Shown here in pieces: positions 10,441 to 22,345 of a stretch of DNA of 64,000 nt. The number at the start of each line of letters is the position of its first letter. Within the stretch, counting starts at the first letter, position 1. The notes beneath the pieces were generated by a model. That model was not told the DNA's origin, made no database searches, and worked only from the letters and a program-made list of their open reading frames with translations. Both the position numbers and the translations under genes were made by a program. Origin of the DNA: Neoceratodus forsteri (lineage: Eukaryota > Chordata > Ceratodontiformes > Ceratodontidae); assembly GCA_016271365.2 (NCBI GenBank), contig CM057456.1:612441501-612505500 (forward strand). The letters run 5' to 3'.

Positions 10441-10522
10441 TTCCATATAGCGATTGTCGAGAAAGTGTCTTGCTTTGGAATATCCTTCGCTAATTTTTCC
10501 AGCTATTTCGTGTTTATTATTT

Positions 10523-12913
10523 ATGTCTTCACCAAAGAAGAACTGCTTGTCCTGTGGCATGCAGATCCCGCACAAAGACAGTCACCTCAAGTGCATCCTC
10601 TGTTTAGGCCCGGACCATCCGGTCTCCTCCTGCCCTGAGTGCCAGACCTTTAACCAGGCCACAAAAGAGGAGACAGCCGGCTTTGGAGGCCCATCTGCTA
10701 AAAGCCCGCCTGGCTTCCCTCGAGAAGAAGATGGATAGGCTTAGACATTCTTTGTCTGAAAAGGCTTTTCCTTCTAAAAAACATAAGGAGAAATCTAAGG
10801 AGCAGGAGCACCCTGCGGACGTATGAGCCCTCGACCAGCAAGGCCCAGCCAGGGCGGTAGAGTCTCTGGTAAATCTACTTGGGGTCAGTCGACTATCGGC
10901 TCCTCCTCTGACACTGCATCACTGCCGGAGAAGTCAGCCCCGGCCCTCCGGGGACCAAGCAGCGGCAGCCGTAAGATGACTACCAGGCTGTGGTATCTTC
11001 GCCCGCACTGTCGAGCAGCCAGCCGGGGCTCCTCCCCGCCCGATAAGTCAGCCATCCAGGACCACCGCATTGGGGGCAGTTCCCATCGGGGCCTGACGCG
11101 CGATCACCCGACGTCCGCGGGACCAGAGGAGAAAATCCTCTCCTCCTCCTCCTTCCTCGCCCGTACCCTCCAATTCTCCGGTGGGTACCTCCGACGATGA
11201 CAATGGAGTGCCCCTCGACCCTGTTGATGCCTCGGGGTCTGCTCTGATTTCCTCTCTCAGGGTCAAGGAGAAGGAGGCTTCTCTTTGGTCATCAGGCCTA
11301 ACTATAGAGGCCCCTCCTCTGCCTTCCAGCGGGCTCCTGGCAACTCCGACGCCGGTTGTCCCGACAACAGTCCCGCAGCCAGGACCGGTTGTCCGGCCTC
11401 AGTCTGTGGCCCCAACGCCGGATCAGGTCCCGCCGCCAGGGCCCCTTCGCCCAGATCCAACGCTGGCCCCTCTTCCAGCACCAGATTGGGTGGTGCCGGT
11501 TCCGACGTCGGTTCCCCTGAGATGGGCTGTCTTGACACCGGACCCTTTACCGATTTATACAACGTCGGGTCCGACATGGGTACCCCTGATGCCAGATGTG
11601 ACAACGGGGATTTATACCAGACCCCGAACTGTCCTGCATTACCCACAAGGGTATCCTGGAGGCTACTACCCGGGGAGCCCCACTCCGGACTGGAGTAATT
11701 TTGGGCAGTTCTACCCTGGATCCAATTCCTACTTGAACTTTCAGGGATTCCAGGGTTATTACCTTCCACCGCTTCCTGCTCCTCCTCCCCCTCAGCCTCT
11801 GCCTACTCCACCCCCCCGGTCACCCTGGATTTTAAGGCTTTAATCCAGTCTTGGTGGCAAGGGGCACGGTCGGAGTTGGTCTCGGACCTGGAGACTAGGC
11901 TCCCACAACCGCGGTCTCCCAGGTCTCCTTCCCCAAGCAGTTCTTCCATTACCACTGTCCATATCTCGGGGAAGAACTGGCAGGATGTTTCCCTCCCAGA
12001 TACCAGACATTGTCCTGTCAAGGAGGCGGATGACGATAGTTCAGAGGGGGTGGACAATTCTTCAGAGGAGGTTCCGGAGGACCCCAAAGACACGAAAGGC
12101 AAGGAGTCCCCGAAGTCTCCACCAGAGGACCCTGCCTTTTCAGATCTGTTGAGGTCCATGAAGGATTACTTTGACTGGGAGTCGGAGGAACAGGACCCCA
12201 TGAGACAGAGACTTGCAGAGCATCTCGACCTAGAATCTCTGTCTCCGGTCCCCATTCCTCCCTGGATGGCACCTCACCAAGACCTCACCACTACCATCTG
12301 GCAGATGCCTCATACCCTCCCGGCTGTCCCCAAAAGGGCAGACAGGCTTTACTGGGCGCCGAAGGATGCCCTGTTCTTGAAGATTCATACCAAGGCTGAC
12401 TCTGTGGTCATCTCTGCGGCTCATGATCGCTCCTCAACACTGAAGCACATGAGCACCTTTCCTCCTGACAAAGAGTTGAGGCAGATGGACCAGTTCGGAA
12501 AAAAGATATACTCATCGGCCATGTGCGCCCTTCAGTCCCTCAATTACCTGGCCCACATGGTGTCCCATCAGAAGGCTACCTTGGCCAGGCTAGAAGCATG
12601 AGTGCAGTCCATGGACCCCTCACCTTTGAAGGATGAACTTGCCAAGGATCTCCGCCTCTCCAAAGTTTTATGTAGGCATGCCTTACGCACCGCCTATGAC
12701 TCCGTCGACTCGGTGGCTTGTACCTCGGCAACTGCCATTGTCCTTAGACGGCATTCCTGGCTTCACTTTTCTGGACTCGCTGACAAAGTCCAGTCGGTGA
12801 TTCAGGATGCCCCTTTTAGGGGCTCGGTACTCTTTGGTGGGGACACCAAAGACATTATGACAGACCTACAGGACAAGGGCCTTGCACTTAGGTCTGTGAG
12901 GTCAATGTACTGA
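10523..12913 (+). pseudogene. A gag
   Basis: ATG at 10523 (MSSPKKNCLSCGMQIPH) begins a Cys-rich start: CLSCG, CILCLGPDH, CPECQTF, a likely zinc-binding unit. The frame is lost at 10738. The middle part is in another frame (11160-11843) and is Pro/Gly/Tyr-rich with repeated VPTxV/P-type stretches and YYPGSPTPDW. The third part (11876-12913) holds the conserved domain: ESPKSPPEDPAFSDLLRSMK, PPDKELRQMDQFGKKIYSSA, CALQSLNYLAHMVSHQ, then an in-frame TGA (12599-12601) and QSMDPSPLKDELAKDLRLSK, FRGSVLFGGDTKDI. B has the same TGA at the same codon. Confidence 0.82.
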
Positions 12914-13109
12914 TCGGGCTCCCAACAACAGCAGCAGAGCAGCCCTTTCGGAAAAGGACCTGGAGGCAGAGAAAGAACGCTCAGGCACGCTGCCAACTAA
13001 GGCCACAGGTACAGCCACCCATCCTGCCTCCAAAAATCAGAGACATTCAGGAGGTTGTCCCCCGAATGTCCCGCCACTTCTTGACTCCCCGGCCCCACTG
13101 CCTCCTCAG

Positions 13110-14960
13110 TCTCGCGATGGGGAGCAGGTGGGGGGGAGGTTCGCCCGCCACACGCAGGAGTGGAGCGCGATCACCTCTGATGAATGGGTCCTGCAACTAG
13201 TGTCTGTCGGACACACCATAGAATTCTGGAAATTCCTTCGGAAACTCTGCCACAGAAGTCCTCCTATTCTTAGGACCAGGCCCTCCTAGTTCGCGAGGCG
13301 GTAAACTCACTCTTGCTCAAAGAAGCAATCGAGCGTGTCCCTTTCAGGCAAAGGGGAAAGGGATTTTACTCCCACTTTTTCCTGGTTCCAAAGAAGACTG
13401 AGGACTTCAGACCCATACTCGACTTAAGTCAACTAAATCAGTTTGTCGAGTACAAAAGATTTTGAATGCTGACACTCCAGAGCCTCCTCCCTCTCCTCAT
13501 GGAGAACCACTGGCTCTGTGCACTGAATATGCAGGATGCCTACCTGCACATCCCCATCTTCCCAGCCACCGCTGATTCCTGCACTTTCGCTTCCAAGGGG
13601 AACACTTCCAGTTCTGAGTGCTCCTTTTTGGTCTGTCTTGGGCACCGCGGGTCTTTACCAAGTGCCTGGCGGTGGTCGCGGTGTTCCTACACGCAGGAGT
13701 ATTGCGGTTTTCCCTTACCTGGACGATTGGTTGATTTCAGCCCGGTCCAGGGATTCTTTGTTGGAGGCTCTTACCTTTACCCTGGACCTTTTCAGCAGAC
13801 TAGGGATCACAGTCAGTGTTCCCAAGTCATCCCTTATCCCTGCCAAGAGACTTCAATTCATTGGGGCAGTCCTGGATACAGTCTAGTGCAGAGCCTTCCT
13901 GCCTCCAGACAGAGTGGAGACCCTTATCTGTCAGGCCTTCAAAGTGGCTTCTCGCAGAATCATCCCAGCTTGGGAGGTCCTACGCCTTCTGGGCCTGATG
14001 GCAGCAGCCATCACAACCGTTCCCCTAGCAAGACTTCACATGAGGGTCACTCGGTGGTCTTTGCGGGTGCAGTGGGATCAGCTCCTGGACGACCTGGACC
14101 ATCCGGTTCTGGTCTCCTCTGTGGTTCAGAAAGAACTGCAGTGGTGGATGGATTCTCGCAATCTTTCTGTGGGACTTCCCTTTTGGACCCCTGTACCACT
14201 AGCTACCCTCACCACAGATGCCTCGAATATGCAATGGGGAGCTCATCTTGGGGAGCACCAAGCCCAGGGACTATGGTCCGGCGTGGAGACTCTTTGTACA
14301 TCAATGTTCTGGAGTTGAGGGTGGTCCTGTATGCCTTACAGGCCTTTCAGACCTTACTTCCAAAGGGATCACTGCTAATCCAAACGGACATGTCGGCAGT
14401 TTGGTATATCATCAAACGAGGAACCCGGTCATACCTCCTGTGCGGGGAGGCAACGCGGGTGTGGAACTGGGTAGTCCAGCACCATCTGGTCCTCCATGGC
14501 GTCTGCAGTTTCAGGAGTTCTAAATGTCCCGCGGACAGTCTCAGCAGATCTCGAACCCTAGCTCACGAGTGGGAACTGCATCAGGAAGTGGCGGAATCCA
14601 TCTTCCAATGTTGGGGGCGTCTGGAAATCGACCTCTTCGCCTCCAAATCCAACGGAAAGCTTCCCAGCTTTTGCTCTTTTGTTCCAGGGCACGGTGCTTT
14701 CTGGAATGACGCATTGTCTCTATCTTGAACAGGGAAATTTTTGTACGCATTCCATACGTTTCCCATTCTGCAGAAAGTTCTTCTCAAGCTTCAAGCGGAG
14801 AAGGCAAGAATGATCCTCATCTCTCTTCTCTGGCCGAGACAGATCTGGTTCCCGCTGCTGCAGCAGCTTTCCAGGGAACCACTGGTTCCACTTCCAGTGA
14901 CTCATGACCCAGGATCAAGGTTGACTGTTGCACCCGGGGCTCAGGACCCTGCATCTCCAT
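13110..14960 (+). pseudogene. A reverse transcriptase, RNase H and methyltransferase-like tail
   Basis: RT start: EWSAITSDEWVLQLVSVGH, then IERVPF...GFYSHFFLVPKKTE and RPILDLSQLN. The R of YKRFRML is a TGA stop (13463-13465, CGA decay). Motif A reads CALNMQDAYLHIP, so its catalytic Asp is Asn. The YxDD box (VFPYLDDWLISARS, near 13720) is intact but in another frame. RNase H: TLTTDASNMQWGAHLGE, then YINVLELRVVLYALQAF and LLIQTDMSAVWYI. Tail: IDLFASKSNGKLPSFCS and, after the 14728 stop, a FLYAFHTFPIL stretch and IWFPLLQQLSREP. Dead by motif A alone. Confidence 0.85.
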
Positions 14961-14969
14961 ACGTGGCTC

Positions 14970-15995
14970 CTGCAGACATAGCGATCTTCCGTTTTGGGGT
15001 TTCCTCAGGGTTGCTCAAGACCTCATTTAGGCTAGAAAGCCCTCTACCCGTTCCACTTATGCCATAAAGTGGAAGCAGTTTTCCATTTGGGCGACCGCTC
15101 AGGGTTGGAACCCCTTCTCTTGCTCGGCCCCACAAGTCATGGAATACCCCCTTCACTTATCAGACTCCAGTCTGTCATACTCTTCTTTGAAGGTCCATAT
15201 CTCAGCATACCACGAGCTAGTGGATGGTAAACCCGTGGCTCAGTTGGAGGTCTCAAAAACCTTTCTGAAAGGGATTCTCCATCTCAAACCCCCCATCCGC
15301 AGCCCAACTCTGCCTTGGGACTTGAACTTCGTACTGGAAAAGCTCACCCTTCCTCCTTTCGAGCCGGCTATGAGTGTGATTTGCACTTCCTATCTTGGAA
15401 GGTGTTTGTCTATCAAATGCCAGACCTAGGGATTTTGGAGCTTCACACTCTAGTCTGCAAGGAGCCCTATCTGATTTTCCATAGGGACCGGGCGGTCCTC
15501 AGAACACATCCGAAGTTTCTTCCCAAGGTGGTGACAGAAGCCAAGCTGAATCAATCAGTAGAGCTTCCGGTGTACTATCCGTCCCCCTCTAACAGAGGTG
15601 AGGCACTCCTTCATACAATGGAAGTCCATTGGATTCTCCGGTGTTACACCCACTGGACCAAAGAGTTCCGCTCTTGTGACCAGTTATTTGTTTCCTTTGC
15701 CCTGAGATGGAAGGGCAAACCATTTTCTAAGCAGGGCCTGTCCAAGTGGTTAGGCAACTGCATTAGATTCTGTTACCAGAAGTACGAAAAGCCTCTGCCG
15801 GGTTCTATCAGAGGTCATTCTACTAGGGGCATGGCTGCTTCCATGGCCTTCCTACGGAATGTTTCGGCAGCTGACATTTGGGCTGCCACTTCTTGGAATT
15901 CTGTCCATACCTTTACCAACCATTACAGTCTGGACATTGCTTCTAGGCGGAGGGCTGGCTTTGGCCTAGCCATCCTGCAGGGCCTTCTGTCATAG
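14970..15995 (+). pseudogene. A tyrosine recombinase
   Basis: N-terminal part: RKPSTRSTYAIKWKQFSIWA-like stretch (15035-15100), SLSYSSLKVHISAYHELVDG, LEVSKTFLKGILHLKPPIR. Catalytic part (frame of 15315-15995): LHTLVCKEPYLIFHRDRAVL, LNQSVELPVYYP, IRGHSTRGMAASMAFL (HxxR), IWAATSWNSVHTFTNHYSLD with the nucleophile Tyr, stop at 15995. The first catalytic Arg is gone: the expected TSARRISEL reads QMPDLGILEL. A frameshift near 15315-15420 separates the parts. The enzyme would be inactive. Confidence 0.85.
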
Positions 15996-16095
15996 ACTGG
16001 GTCCATTCTGGATTCGGTTTTTCCATTGGAGTTAGTTTTCCTCCTCCTCCTTAGTTTCTCTCGGTCTCTCCTTGGAGGGACTGCTTGGGACTCTG

Positions 16096-16205
16096 TCCTA
16101 TATGTGATGACCTACTGAAGGAACCCTCTCAAAGTAAGCTAGTACAGTTACGTAGGAGCTTACCGTAACAGTAGATCTTCGCGAGAGGTTCCTTCAGTAG
16201 GTCAT
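16096..16205 (+). repeat. A internal complementary region
   Basis: TATGTGATGACCTACTGAAG...CTCTCAAAGTAAG is the complement of the left outer end; ctagta follows; then GTACAGTTACGTAGGAGCTT...GAGGTTCCTTCAGTAGGTCAT is the complement of the right outer end. The two copies of the GACCTACTGAAGGAACC block face each other, so the region can fold into a long hairpin. The ICR lies 100 bases after the YR stop. Confidence 0.9.
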
Positions 16206-16289
16206 ATTTTTCCCTCCCTCCTTCCCCTAATTTTCTGTTTTTACAGGGACTCCAAATCCTGTTAGCTCCTGCTGTCAGGCCTCGTCCTG

Positions 16290-16512
16290 GCTCCGGCAGG
16301 AGAACTGGAGGGCGGGCGTGGGGACCGCCCAGTATATACAGCCATGCTGACGTCAGTCACGTGATGTTGGGTGGGCGGTCCCCCATCAGGTATTGTTAGA
16401 AAAGTCTGCTGTGCAGCCTGACGCCAGGTGGCGCCAGTCCTATATGTGATGACCTACTGAAGGAACCTCTCTCGAAGATCTACTGTCATGGTAAGTTCCT
16501 ACGTAACTGTAC
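16290..16512 (+). repeat. A right ITR (type I)
   Basis: Inverted copy of 10225-10440. Contains CCGCCCAGTATATACAG, TGACGTCAGTCACGTGA and the 12-bp arms ggggaccgccca/tgggcggtcccc (16320 and 16371), and ends GGTAAGTTCCTACGTAACTG at about 16512. The promoter core here points back into the element. Confidence 0.88.
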
Positions 16513-17270
16513 TTTCTTTTGCTATATTCATAGTTGCATGAATAATGTATAGTTGGAGTATATTGGAACTAGATAGTGTGAAGTTATGTTAAATGTTTGT
16601 GTAAGTGAATGAATGGAATAATTAGTGTGTTTGAGTAATATTAAGGGACTAATGTAAATTGATTGTTAATGTATTGTCATGCTTTGTCTTTAAATTTTTA
16701 TTTTTTATTCTTACTTACATATTTCATTTTATACATTTTTGTATTTCTATACAGGTTGTATGCACAAGTAATATGGTGTAAACAGGACTTTCTTGTAAAC
16801 TGGGCCTTTGGCTCAAAGATTTGTTTCCTGTATAAAAATAAATTTTACTACTACTACTCGAAGTAGCACAGAGCTATCAGATTTAATAAATCTTTGCTGT
16901 TGATGTCAAGTTTAAGGGGTTATTAATTAAACTTTAGCTTTATAGTGGGACGTCTCCTACCCCACCTTTGTGGGGTTAATGCCTTTTGCTGGACTTTAGT
17001 TAAAATGAAATTAGTCACACTGCTCATGGGTTCATCACCACAGCTTATTTGTGATCTTGTATGTATTGGAAGTTATACTGCTTTTTAACCCCCAGTGTGG
17101 TATCAATATGTTCAGGATGCTGTTACCTCCTTAGATTAAGGAGAGGTTTTCCTCCCCAGAAGGAATATCTTTACTTTGATGTATTGAATTGTCTTGAACA
17201 TGGTAATGTAATAAGTGTAATCACTTTTATAAAACTAATAAAAATAAAGTATAAAAAAATAAAAAGAGCA
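16513..17270 (+). other. LINE 3' region with A-rich tail
   Basis: No gene. AT-rich DNA with a segment (16785-16860) resembling the 3' end of the L2-like LINE at 31430-31493: GTAAACTGGGCCTTTGGCTCAAAG versus GTAAATGAGCCTCTGGCTCAAAG, then an AAATAAAT-like end and a (TAC)n run. The rest (16870-17270) ends in aataaaaataaagtataaaaaaataaaaag and is read as the L1 3' end because the insertion-site duplication follows it. The first part may be a separate LINE tail inserted in the L1. Confidence 0.5.
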
Positions 17271-17879
17271 CATATCGAAGTTCATCGCTGGTTCAAATGG
17301 AGGGAGAGTGAGTTTCTCCAAGACAAAATTAAAATCCCAAGGTGGTGTAGGGCTGCGGATGGGGGGTTTCAAATGGAGAATGCCTTTTAGAAATGTCTTG
17401 GCTATTTCCAACTGGGCCACGGGGTTTCCATCCACCAGCACATGGTAGGCCGAGATAGCTGACAAGTGAACTTTCAAAGAGGAATAAGAAAGCCCAGAAT
17501 CTGACAGGAAGAGCAGGTATTCCATTAAGTGAGGGACTGAACAAGTAAAAGGGTCCCAACCCTTGGAGGTCACCCAAATGGAGAAACTTTTCCACTTCAT
17601 AGTGTAAGTGGACCTTGCAGAAGGTTTTCAGGCCTCCATGATGACTTGAGCGACTCTCGATGAGACCCCGAAGTGGGAAATTGCTATGTCTGTAGGTGTC
17701 AAGCATGAAGAAGCAGGGTCTTGAGCCCCAGGTGCACCAGCCGGCCCTTGTCCTGGATTAAGAGGCTATGCTGTAATGGAAGCGGAACTGGGGGGTTCCC
17801 TTGACAACTGCAGTAGAAGCGGGAACCATATTTTTCTAGGCCACAGAGGCACAATAAAAATCATTCGTGCTCCCTCTGA

Positions 17880-19580
17880 TTAAAGCTTGAGGAGCACCCT
17901 CTGAAGAATGGGAAATGGAGGGAAGGCATATAAGAATTTCCCTGTCCAAGAGAGAGACAACGCATCATGCCAGAAAGCACCATGCTCTGGAACGAGCGAG
18001 CAAAAGCTGGGAAGCTTTGTGTTGAATGGGGAGGCAAACAGGTTGCGTTTCGGTCGTCCCCATTGCTGGAATAGTGACTCCATCACTTTCTGATTTAGCT
18101 CCCATTCGTGATCGAGGGTGAACGATCTGCTTAAGCTGTCGGCCAGAACATTTTCCACTCCTGGAACGTGCACAGCTGTGAGCGACAGACCATGCTGGAC
18201 TGCCCAGTTCCACTCTCTCACTGCTTCCCTGCAAAGGGGATATGAGCGAGTGCCACCCTGTTTGTCGAGATACCAGACAACTGTAGTGTTGTCCATCTGA
18301 ATAAGAAAGAGTCCCTTTGTGAGAATGGTCTGAAATGCCTGAAGAGCATACAGCACTGCTCTCATCTCCAGAACGTTGATGTGTAAGGACATCTCTTGTC
18401 GGGACCAAAGTCCCTGTGTCTGATGGTCCCCCAGATGAGCTCCCCATCCCCTGTTCGAGGCGTCTGTAGTGAGGACTGCCGTGGGAGCTGGGCCGTGAAA
18501 CAGATGGCCAAGAGAGAGGTTCATGGGATCCCTCCACAATGAAAGATCCTTCTGGAAGGCAGTGGAGATGAGGACTGGTTGATCCAGCTGATCCTGAAGC
18601 TGATCTCACTGAACCCAGAGGGACCACTGAAAAACTCTCATGTGGAACCTCACCACGGGAACCATGGAGATAGAGGCTGCCATCAGGCCGGGAAGACGGA
18701 GGACCTCCCGGGCTGGTAGGTACCTGGAAGAGGCCACCAAGGTGGCCTGCTCTGAGTGTCCCTCCGGTCCGGAGGGAGAAAGACTCTGCCCTGAACTGTA
18801 TCCAGAATAGCTCCAATAAACTGAAGTCACTGAGATGGAGCCAGGGAAGATTTGAGGACACTGACAGTAATCCCCAATCTGGAAAATAGGGCCAAGGTAA
18901 TCCAGAGCGCCTCTGCAAGGGACGCCATGGAGGGGGCCGAGATCAGCCAATTGTCCAGGTACGGAAAAACCGCAATACCCTGGCGTCTCAAGGCTGCAGC
19001 CACCACCGCTAGGCATTTGGTAAAAACCCTGGGTGCCAAAGAAAGGCCAAATGGGAGCGCTTTGAACTAGAAGTGATCCCCCTGAAAGGCAAACTGTAAG
19101 AGGCGGCGGCGGTGACTCTGTAAGATTGGATTGTGTAGGTAAGCAGCCTGCATGTCCAGAGCGCACAACCAATGGTTCTCCTGCAACAGCGGCAGCAGAC
19201 TCTGGAGCGTGAGCATCCTGAATTTTTTGTACTTGAACAGGTTTAACCTGCTGAGGTAGAGTATAGGTCTCAGGTTGCCTGTCTTTTTTGGAACCAGGAA
19301 GAAATGGGAATAAAACTCCCGTCCTCTCTGGCGAAGAGGAACTGGCTCTATTGCTTGTTTTTTCAAGACAGCTTGCACTTCCTCCCTTACTAGAAGAACC
19401 TGGCCTCTGGAGTAGGTAGACCTTCGAGGAGGGAAATTGGGTGGAACCTCTAAGAACTCTATGCTGTGTCCTATGGACAGTAACTGCAGGACCCATTTGT
19501 CGGAGGTAATGTGCTGCCACTCCTGGCTCATGGCGAGTGAACCTCCCTCCCACCAGGGATGGAGGAGGGGGTGGGGTCAA
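17880..19580 (-). pseudogene. B reverse transcriptase, RNase H and methyltransferase-like tail
   Basis: RT start: EWQHITSDKWVLQLLSIGHS, VREEVQAVLKKQAIEPVPL, FYSHFFLVPKKTGNLRPI. Motif A LCALDMQAAYLHNP keeps the catalytic Asp. The YxDD box is mutated: AVFPYLDNWLISAP has Asn for the second Asp. RNase H (17880-18539) is long and open: AVLTTDASNRGWGAHLGDHQ, INVLEMRAVLYALQAFQT, LIQMDNTTVVWYLDKQGG, TAVHVPGVENVLADSLSR. Tail: SLFQQWGRPKRNLFASPFN, LPSFCSLVPEHGAFW, KFLYAFPPFPILQRVLLKL. Frameshifts near 19060 and 18600. The RT is predicted inactive. Confidence 0.85.
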
Positions 19581-19699
19581 GAAGTCAGGAGGTGGCGGGT
19601 CAGGCTGGAGGAGGTCCTCCAGAGTGACGCTGGGTTTTGGAGGCGGGGGGTGGAAACGTTCCCCGTGGCCTTATGCTTACCCTGTCTGAACTGGGTGCA

Positions 19700-22345
19700 T
19701 CTACGTCTCTGCCTCGAGGTCCATCTCCAACAGGACTGCTGAGGCTGACCCTGTTGGCTGCCCTGATGGTACAGACCTCACAGACCTGACCATGTTCTTG
19801 GAGGTCTGCGAAGATGTCCTTGGAATCCCCACCAAAGAGCCCCGAAAGGGGGCTTCCAAAATGGCCAACTGGACCTCATTGGCGAGGCCTGCAATGCGGA
19901 ACCAGGCGTGCCATCGAAGAGAGACAGCGGTCGCAGAGGTTCGGGCCGAGTCATAGGTGGCCAGAAGAGCATGTCGACAAGAAATCTTGCAGAGTCGGAT
20001 GTCCCGGGAGAGTTTCTCCTTAAGGTCCGAATTCGGCATAGATTGAATTCAGTCCTCCAGCCTGGCAAGGGTGGCCTTTTGGTGGTACACCATATGGGCT
20101 ATGCAGTTCAAGGACCTCAATGCGCATGTAGCTGAGGAATATACCTTTCTCCCAAACTTGTCAAACTGCTTAGACTCTTTGTCAGGAGGAACGGAACTTA
20201 GGTGCTTAGGAGCAGATGAACGGTCCTGAGCAGCAGAGATGACCACAGAGTCTGCCTTAGGATGCGCATTAAGGAAGGGGGCATCCTTAGGCGCCTGGTA
20301 TGTCCTGTAAGCTCTCTTAGGGACAGCCAGGATAGAGTTAGGCAGTTGCCAGATTGTTGAGATGAGGTTGAGGTGCTATCCATGGAGTAATTTGGGAATG
20401 GCAATAGCGCCTCCAGATCCAGATGCTCAGCAAACCTCTGCTGCATCGGATCGTGTTCCTCCATATCCCACTAATAAAAGGTTTGGATAGATCTCAAGAG
20501 ATCTGTGAAGGAAGGGTCCTCCGGGGGAGACTTGGGAGAGAACTTCCCCAGGATCAGAGACGGAGGACGCGAAGATTCCACTGAAGGGCCCCCCCGAGCC
20601 TGGATCGTCTCCTACTTGGAAATCCAGCGAAGAGATGTCCACCCTAGCCATGCCCCGGTTGTGGACCGTGTCTGAGTCGAAGTCCAGGGGGAATCAGACC
20701 TGGGAGAAGGATGTGGGAACCTGCTCTACAGGTCTGTAACTAGCTCAGCCCTCGTGTCCTTTCACCTGAATTGTATGACTTCCTGAACATCCGGCTGTGG
20801 GACCGGGGGGGGGTGGAGGAAGAGTAAGTGTAGGCAGGGGAAGGAGGGTAAGAACATGAAGGATATCCATGATATCCCTTAGAATAGCACCGGAAAGGGT
20901 TAAAGCCTGGGTAGTAATGCCCCAGATTATGCTAATCAGGCAATGGCCCAGCTGGGGTATAGTCCGTGAAGTACCCTGAGGGGTATTGAGGAGCATAGTG
21001 GGGTCTTCCAAAAATACCAGATGTAGAAGCCGACTTGGGAGGCATCCACGTCGGACCCGGCATAGTATAAATATGCATGGGGTCCGACGTCAGAACCACA
21101 GTCAATGGAACACGCGTGGTGTCCGGCATCGGGACCACTGTCGACAGGATCGGCAAAGCCGACGTCATAATATCTGGCGTCAGGGGCGCCGGCGTTGGGA
21201 CCTGTCAAAAGGTATCCAACGATGGACCCGCTTCTGCTGAAAGGTCCAGTGACAGCGGCAGGTGAGCGGGTTCCGGCCGGGAGACTGTGGCTGGAGGTGC
21301 TGGTGATGGAGGAGGGACCGGATCTGACGAGGGAGTACGGTCCAGTGAAGGCTGGCCAACTGGCCAGGAAGAGCTCCCTGAATCGGGAACAGGATGGACC
21401 TCCATAGGTTGAGGAGGGGCCTCCTGGTCCACGACCCCCAAAGGGAAGGCGGGTGCGACCTTGGAGAAAGAGCGATCTCCAAGGGACCTACGCTGTCTCC
21501 AGCCGAAGAAGCGGGATTAGAAGAAGTCGCAGCCAGCGGAGAAGAAGGGGGAAGAGGGGCTATCTTCCCTGGGCTCTTCCGGATGTCAGGTGGGCAGACG
21601 TCAGTCCCCGACGGGAGTGCTGCGTCCGAGCGATCCTCCTCAGGGATCATCTGACTGGACAGTTGTACTGATGAAGTTGAGGTGGAGTCTCTCCCCCCCC
21701 CCAAACTTAACGACTTTGGCCAGGCGGGGAACAGACTTATCTGCCGCCATGCAGTCCCCAAAGGAGCTGGAGAGTGGCTTAGCGGCAGTTGCAGCGCGAT
21801 CCGTGGAGCAGCCATGGACCAACTTACCCGTCACCGAAACCGGGAGAAGCGTTTTGGATTGAGCATCCCTGGACTCTGCCTGGATTTTGACTGCAGGTGG
21901 CGGGGAAGCGGCCTTGCTAGATGCGGGCTTCAAAGCCTTGGGCTTACTCTCCGTGGCATGTTCCTCCTCCCGATGGTTCTCCTTTTTGTGCTTGGAGGGT
22001 GAAGAAGAAGTTGTTGAAGCTGAATCTCTACTCTTCTCTTCTCCATCTGTTTTTCTTATGAAGCCAGATGGTTCTTCAACAGATGGACCTCCAGGGCCTG
22101 CTGCCTCTGTTTCTGCATGGCCTGATTAAATGGCTGGCATTCCGAGCAGGTGGCCAGGGCCTAAACAGATCATGCACCACCGATTACCGTCTTTGTGCAG
22201 GATCTGAGTGCCATAGGATTCGCACTTCTTTTCTGGCGACGACACAGAGCAAGAAACAATTCCATTGAAAATGGACGTTTTTTGGAAAAACGATAGAACT
22301 ATCGGCAATCGCTGAAGTGAGTCTACCAGAGGAAGCTGCACAAGG
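19700..22345 (-). pseudogene. B gag
   Basis: Starts near 22275-22330 with a Cys-rich unit (KKCESYGTQILHKDGNRWC, CLGPGH; one Cys is Tyr). The middle part is Pro/Ser-rich (21205-21933, with VPPPSPAPPATVSRPEPAH) and Tyr/Gly-rich. Conserved domain at 19780-20470: HDPMQQRFAEHLDLEALLP, VPPDKESKQFDKFGRKVYSS, CALRSLNCIAHMVYHQKATL, then TGA in the codon after LED (20049-20051) and QSMPNSDLKEKLSRDIRLCK, EAPFRGSL. Several frameshifts. The TGA matches the one in A's gag. Confidence 0.78.

Larger units (their letters stand above)
10225..16512 (+). mobile_element. A: complete-length DIRS-like element (type I), innermost in the nest
   Basis: 6.29 kb on the plus strand: left ITR 10225-10440, gag 10523-12913, RT-RNase H-methyltransferase 13110-14960, YR 14970-15995, ICR 16096-16205, right ITR 16290-16512. 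The outer ends are fixed by the ICR, which joins CAAAGTAAG (left-end complement) and GTACAGTTACG (right end). It lies in the L1, which lies in B, a relative of the same type. All three genes carry stops, frameshifts or lost catalytic residues. Confidence 0.9.
9000..17270 (+). mobile_element. L1-type LINE with internal gap, carrying DIRS element A
   Basis: Pieces 9000-10224 (5' leader, ORF1, start of the inter-ORF region) and 16513-17270 (3' region ending in an A-rich tail). The tail (aataaaaataaagtataaaaaaataaaaag) ends at 17270. The bases catatcg occur just before the 5' end (8993-8999) and just after the tail (17271-17277), as a short target duplication. Only about 2.0 kb of L1 sequence is present, and I see no endonuclease or RT of ORF2, so the copy is internally deleted or a composite. 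Element A interrupts it. Confidence 0.7.
8501..17710 (-). pseudogene. B tyrosine recombinase, split by the L1 and truncated
   Basis: N-terminal half, 17271-17710: KWKSFSIWVTSKGWDPFTCS, LSDSGLSYSSLKVHLSAIS, LEIAKTFLKGILHLKPP, FVLEKLTLPPFEPAMNF. C-terminal half, 8501-8999: the DMRYLSWKA-like segment, then a catalytic region readable only with stops, and near 8510-8550 the expected HSTRG/AAEI part. It is cut before the final tyrosine, so no active recombinase is possible. The two halves join across the L1 at the catatcg duplication. Confidence 0.75.

Noticed and set aside
11181..11843. Proline-rich host protein
   Set aside because: It lies in frame order within A's gag and recurs in position and composition in the gags of B, C, K and M.
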